Assembly: GCA_006383075.2 (NCBI GenBank)
Contig: SMNH02000002.1
Location: forward strand, 445,127-509,126
Source of the DNA: Kordia sp. TARA_039_SRF
GTDB taxonomy: Bacteria; Bacteroidota; Bacteroidia; Flavobacteriales; Flavobacteriaceae
DNA: 64,000 nucleotides
Direction: 5' to 3'
Part shown: one piece after another, positions 59,905-64,000 of the stretch
Layout of the letters: each line of letters starts with the position of its first letter
Position numbering within the stretch: the first letter of the stretch is position 1
Notes under the pieces: generated by a model
Database searches by the model: none
What the model was told of the DNA's origin: nothing
Seen by the model: only the letters and a program-made list of their open reading frames with translations
Made by a program: the position numbers and the translations under genes

Positions 59905-62727
59905 TTATTTTTCAGGATTGTGAATTCCTAAAATATAACCGCCCGTTGCATACTTTTTGGCTACGTTTTGCACATCTTCCGTTGTAATTTCATTGACTGA
60001 TGCTTCGTATTTTAAAATTCTGTTTGGATTTCGCTTGGTGTAATCTGTATTATTTAGGTAGCTCAACCAGAATCTATTTTTCTTTATTTGCTCTTTGTTT
60101 TCAAGCAACGCGGCTTCTTTTACTTTGTTTATATCTTTTTCTGTCGGACCGTTTTCTACAATTGCTTGTAATTCTGCCAACGCAGCATCTTTTAACTTGT
60201 CTACATTTTCAGGACCACATGGAAATGAAATTCGCAAATTGTACCAGCCATACGGATGCGAGCGTAAACTTCCTGAAGCACTTGCACCATACACGCCGCC
60301 TTCTTCTTCACGCAATTTCTCAATAAGTTTGATGCTTAATATATCTCCCAAAAACTGCATGGCTCTCGCGTCTTTGGCATTGTATTCCGCTTCTCCTTGG
60401 AAAATGATTTGTACAGAACTTTTCGGATCAGTTCCTTTTTCGATGATTTTTGTGTGTTTTCCCGTCAACGGTCTAAACGACGAATACTTAGGCTCTTCAT
60501 TAGAGTTTTTCCCAGGCAAACTTGCCAGATATTTTTCAGCATAGTCTTGCAGTTTTTTCTCATCAATATTTCCAACAAAATAGAAATTAAAATCGCCTGC
60601 ATCGGCAAAACGCTCTTGGTATTTTTCGTATGCCAAATCATAATCGCTTGCGTCCATCATTTCAGGTGTTGGAAATCCTTGATATCGCGGATTTTTCCCG
60701 TTCATAAATTTGCCCATTTGTAACTGAAAGTAAAACTGCGGACTTTTCATAATGTTGGCTAAAAACCCTTTTTGCTTCGTTATAAACGAATTATATGCTT
60801 TTTCGTCCTTGTTGAGTTTTGTAAAATACAAGTGCGTCATTTGAAACAAGGTTTCTAAATCTTTTGGTGTCGTACTTCCGTTAAAACCTTCTCTGTACGA
60901 ACCAATATATGGAGAGACGCGCGCTATTTTGCCCGACATCATTTTTCGCAAATCTACTTTAGAGAAACCATTGACACCAGCTTCGCCCAATCCACCGTTT
61001 GCAAAACCAATTGTTTTGTACTCTTCATCGGTATATAAAGAACTTCCTCCTAAACTGTAGGCTGAGAATAGAATTTCATCATTTTTGAAATCGGTCTTTT
61101 TATATACCACTTTGGCACCATTACTCAGTGTCATAGTTGTTACGCCAATGGAAGGATTGGTACTTTTGTTAATGACTCTTCCTGGCTCTGGCAAATCAGA
61201 AATCAGACTGTTTCCAACGGCTTTGTCTTCATACGGTTTAATATCTTTTGTTTTTACCTTCTTCAACACCTCCATAACTTGCGCTTCCTTAATTTTTGGC
61301 GCATCGTCTTTTTCTGGTCCTGTCAACACTATTACTGTATTGGTATCGCGTAAATAGTCATTAATTACGTTGTTAACCTCTGCAAGCGTAATGGTTGGCA
61401 ATTGCTCGGTAAAGAATGCGTATGTCCATTCCATTCCTGGGATAGGTGATTCTTGCAAAAAGCCATTTACATATCTACTTGCAATTCGTGAAGATTCCAT
61501 TTTGTTGCGATCTTTATATGCTTTTTCAAGTCCCGCTATGACAGTTTTTTTGGCTCTTTCAAGTTCTCCTTGACCAAAACCGTATTTTCGAGCGCGTTCA
61601 TTTTCTTCCAACAATGCTTCCAACGCTTTCAATTGTCCATCAGCCGCAGTCATTGCTGTAGATTGATAGGCTTCTTTGGTACGTGCCCAAGTGCCGCCGT
61701 GATAACTTGAACCAAATACAAATGGTGGATTTTCAGATTCTGTCAGTTCACTCAAACGATTGTTAATCATTTGTGAGAATAAGTTTTGAATAAGTTGCTT
61801 TCTGTAATCATCTGTTGTTTTGATTTTTTCTGGAGTGCCCAAATCTTTAAACAATACTTGCACACGCGCAAACGATGCTTCTTTGTCAGTTTCAATCGCA
61901 ATCAAGGTTTCGTCATGATTTTTCACATTGTGCGTTACTCTTGGTTTTGGATTTACAGCAGCAGGAATTTTTCCAAAATGTGATTTTATTTTTTCCTCTA
62001 AAACTGCTACGTCTACATCTCCTACAGCGACAACCGCCATCAAATCGGGACGATACCAATCTTTGTAAAATCGGCGCAAGCTTTCATATTCGAAAGTTTC
62101 TAAGTTTTCTTTCGTTCCTATTGGCAAGCGTTTTGCGTATTTGGAACCGTATAAAATTTTAGGCAAGTATTTTTGCAACATACGCTCGTCAGCGCCTTTT
62201 CCTAAGCGATATTCTTCTAAAACAACACCGCGTTCGTTGTCAATTTCTTCATCCGTCAACAAGGCATTGTGCGCCCAATCTTCTATGATTTGAAATCCTT
62301 TTTCTAACTTTTCAGGATCATCACTCGGAATTGGCAAAATATAGACCGTTTCGTCAAAACTCGTATACGCGTTTAAGTGCGCGCCAAATTTGACTCCGAT
62401 ACTTTGCAAATAATCCACAAGTTCGTTCTTTTTGAAGTTTTTGGTACCGTTAAAGTTCATGTGTTCCATGAAATGCGCAAGTCCAAGTTGGTCTTCATCT
62501 TCAAGAATAGAACCTGCATTGACCACCAAACGCAATTCGACTTTATTTTCAGGTTTTCCATTGTTTTGTATGTAATAGGTCAATCCGTTGGACAGGGTTC
62601 CTATTTTCACATTCGGATCCGTTGGAATGACATTGGAAACGCTCTGTTTGGATTGTGCAGCGGCATTATGTAAGCCAAAAACACTTAAAAAAAAGATGCT
62701 TCCCAACAGGTAAAGATATTTTTTCAT
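59905..62727 (-). CDS. M16-family metallopeptidase, double-domain
   Basis: The 940-residue protein has a signal peptide (MKKYLYLLGSIFFLSVFGLH) and the M16 layout: an N-terminal catalytic half with HFMEHMNF (His85, Glu88, His89; the inverted HxxEH motif), and a C-terminal half (from about 520) that lacks the zinc residues and completes the chamber. It degrades peptides in the periplasm. The total length is usual for PqqL/insulinase-like periplasmic members. It is monocistronic, followed by element B and parA. Confidence 0.9.
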   Translation of the reverse strand: MKKYLYLLGSIFFLSVFGLHNAAAQSKQSVSNVIPTDPNVKIGTLSNGLTYYIQNNGKPENKVELRLVVNAGSILEDEDQLGLAHFMEHMNFNGTKNFKKNELVDYLQSIGVKFGAHLNAYTSFDETVYILPIPSDDPEKLEKGFQIIEDWAHNALLTDEEIDNERGVVLEEYRLGKGADERMLQKYLPKILYGSKYAKRLPIGTKENLETFEYESLRRFYKDWYRPDLMAVVAVGDVDVAVLEEKIKSHFGKIPAAVNPKPRVTHNVKNHDETLIAIETDKEASFARVQVLFKDLGTPEKIKTTDDYRKQLIQNLFSQMINNRLSELTESENPPFVFGSSYHGGTWARTKEAYQSTAMTAADGQLKALEALLEENERARKYGFGQGELERAKKTVIAGLEKAYKDRNKMESSRIASRYVNGFLQESPIPGMEWTYAFFTEQLPTITLAEVNNVINDYLRDTNTVIVLTGPEKDDAPKIKEAQVMEVLKKVKTKDIKPYEDKAVGNSLISDLPEPGRVINKSTNPSIGVTTMTLSNGAKVVYKKTDFKNDEILFSAYSLGGSSLYTDEEYKTIGFANGGLGEAGVNGFSKVDLRKMMSGKIARVSPYIGSYREGFNGSTTPKDLETLFQMTHLYFTKLNKDEKAYNSFITKQKGFLANIMKSPQFYFQLQMGKFMNGKNPRYQGFPTPEMMDASDYDLAYEKYQERFADAGDFNFYFVGNIDEKKLQDYAEKYLASLPGKNSNEEPKYSSFRPLTGKHTKIIEKGTDPKSSVQIIFQGEAEYNAKDARAMQFLGDILSIKLIEKLREEEGGVYGASASGSLRSHPYGWYNLRISFPCGPENVDKLKDAALAELQAIVENGPTEKDINKVKEAALLENKEQIKKNRFWLSYLNNTDYTKRNPNRILKYEASVNEITTEDVQNVAKKYATGGYILGIHNPEK

Positions 62728-62976
62728 GATTACGGTTTTGATTGTTTATTGAGGTTAAATATATAAGATATTGCCAATGCTTCCCACTAAACATCTATAA
62801 TTTTAACATTAGTTTGTGAGGTTTTACGTAGTTTTATTAACAAAATCCTATTGTTTTTAATTTGAATATGTTGGAAGTTAAAAATTCACAATTTTTGATG
62901 TTTGCTGATAAAAAAGATTATTTTTGAGCGATTTTTTAACAGTTACACCATTTACATACGTACATTATTTTAGGTG

Positions 62977-62984
62977 TAATTTTG
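62977..62984 (+). promoter_or_regulatory. TAATTTTG promoter for the OstA-like gene
   Basis: TAATTTTG matches the -7 consensus and is 10 bases before the ATG at 62995, which would leave only a very short leader. No clear -33 TTG at 19 bases. Confidence 0.5.
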
Positions 62985-62994
62985 GATTGCTTTT

Positions 62995-64000
62995 ATGAAG
63001 AAATTATTCGTTTTACTTTTTTTAGCACAAATCGCGTTTTCGCAAAATCAGCCAAATCCGGCAGAAAAAACCATCATTAAGATTGTATATGGTGGAAATT
63101 TGAACGTTAACGAAGAAAAGTTCCCAGGTGCTAAAATATTTTCCAAAACTGAAAAAGGACAAGTTCGCTTTGAGCATGAAGGAATGGATTTATGGTGCGA
63201 CAGAGCCGTGTTGTTTCAAGAACGAAATTGGGTAAAAGCGTATGGAAATGTGTTCATTCAACAAGGTGATTCGTTAGAAATGTCGAGCGAATACATTGAG
63301 TATGACGGCGACACGAAATTGGCGGTTTCCAAACGAAAAGTACGTTTGCAAAATCCTGATATGACGCTAACGACGGATACTTTGTATTTTGACAGAAACG
63401 TGCAAGAAGCCTATTTTAACACCAAAGGCATTGTAAAAGACAGCGCTTCTACCCTAACGAGCATCGAAGGACGGTATTTTATGAACAAGAACAAATACCA
63501 ATTCCAAAAAAATGTGCAAATTGACAATCCGGAATATACAGTAAACTCTGCGCAACTTGATTATTACACCGATTCCAAACATGCCTATATGTACGGTCCG
63601 TCCACCATCAAAGGAAAAGAATACACTATATTTTGCAAGCGCGGATTTTACAATACGGTTACAGAAAAAGGCTATTTTGTCAAAGATTCTCGCATTGATT
63701 ACGACAACCGAATCATTAATGGCGATAGTTTGTATTTTGAGAAAAACACCAATTTTGCTTCGGCGACAAACAATATAAAAATTACCGACACCATTAATAA
63801 AATGGTCTTAAAAGGTCATTATGGTGAAGTATTTAAGGCTAAAGATTCGGCATTTATTACCAAACGCGCGGTTGCGATTAGTTTGGTGGAAGAGGATTCT
63901 ATGTACATTCACGGAGATCGGTTGGTTGTTACTGGCCCAGAAACCAATCGTGTAATTCGTGCCTACCGAAATGTGAAGTTTTTTAAAACAGACATGAGCG
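62995..64000 (+). CDS. OstA/LptA-like LPS transport protein (3' end cut by window)
   Basis: From the ATG at 62995 the visible 335 residues begin with a signal peptide (MKKLFVLLFLAQIAFSQ) and continue as a repetitive beta-jellyroll: GDSLEMSSEYIEYDGDTKLA, LTTDTLYFDRNVQEAYFNT, VNSAQLDYYTDSKHAYMYGP and GDSLYFEKNTNFASAT. The repeat of D-x-L-x-Y-x3-T/S motifs is the OstA_N/LptA pattern that binds lipid A-type molecules on the way to the outer membrane. In Flavobacteriia this long OstA-like protein carries additional domains beyond the window edge. Confidence 0.85.
   Translation, partial: MKKLFVLLFLAQIAFSQNQPNPAEKTIIKIVYGGNLNVNEEKFPGAKIFSKTEKGQVRFEHEGMDLWCDRAVLFQERNWVKAYGNVFIQQGDSLEMSSEYIEYDGDTKLAVSKRKVRLQNPDMTLTTDTLYFDRNVQEAYFNTKGIVKDSASTLTSIEGRYFMNKNKYQFQKNVQIDNPEYTVNSAQLDYYTDSKHAYMYGPSTIKGKEYTIFCKRGFYNTVTEKGYFVKDSRIDYDNRIINGDSLYFEKNTNFASATNNIKITDTINKMVLKGHYGEVFKAKDSAFITKRAVAISLVEEDSMYIHGDRLVVTGPETNRVIRAYRNVKFFKTDMS

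Noticed and set aside
1-64000. tRNA, rRNA, transposase or prophage genes
   Set aside because: None was recognised on either strand.

Overview
The window looks like chromosome from a low-GC marine member of the Flavobacteriaceae (Bacteroidota), plausibly Kordia or a close relative; the genus is an inference. Evidence: a gldI-type gliding gene behind an nrnA-like gene, several families typical of Flavobacteriia (DUF3810, DUF3822, DUF5683, DUF6122, WbqC, DUF721), start regions that are A-rich rather than Shine-Dalgarno, promoters of the TAnnTTTG type, and scattered small peptides with a conserved leader ending in GG, as in bacteroidotal class I lanthipeptide precursors. I see no tRNA, rRNA, CRISPR array, transposase or prophage.

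Layout. 1-2048: the end of an acyltransferase gene and an outer-membrane barrel protein. 2142-8293 (minus): a polyamine operon (arginine decarboxylase, agmatinase-like ureohydrolase, deoxyhypusine-synthase-like enzyme) continuing into small accessory genes; its first gene is preceded by a structured leader that contains an Arg-rich upstream reading frame. 9162-16067: accessory stretch with two coupled ATP-grasp ligases plus a zinc deacylase, a WG-repeat-like secreted protein between copies of a ~75 bp repeat, a gene remnant, and a lone third ATP-grasp gene. 16323-21480 (minus): an iron alcohol dehydrogenase / HAD phosphatase / KdsB group (KDO metabolism), a membrane protein and a RecD-like helicase. 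21671-30322: housekeeping (rsmD, ribH, TPR protein, recF, DUF721, ndk, nrnA-like, gldI, a double-domain prolyl isomerase).

30524-53250: a core region (pepD, DUF3810, tandem amidohydrolase-like proteins, spoT, fur, purA, mutL, two rhomboid proteases, an EEP-family phosphohydrolase) into which six Cys/Thr-rich leader-GG peptides are scattered in four places, with no modification enzyme or transporter nearby. 53260-59561 (minus): the parA-parB-DUF5683-dapB-lepB-wbqC-DUF6122 group, interrupted by a four-helix-bundle gene flanked by inverted repeats. 59905-62727 is an M16 peptidase, and the window ends inside an OstA/LptA-like gene.

The signals I find most worth attention are: (1) the leader of arginine decarboxylase, with a TAnnTTTG promoter, an Arg-codon-rich short ORF and consecutive hairpins; (2) a nested palindromic element present at two loci, with an outer terminator-like stem and two inner hairpins around an invariant TCAAG loop whose stems vary with compensation; (3) six orphan precursor peptides, two of which share an upstream motif at matched spacing; (4) the ATP-grasp/ATP-grasp/deacylase operon.
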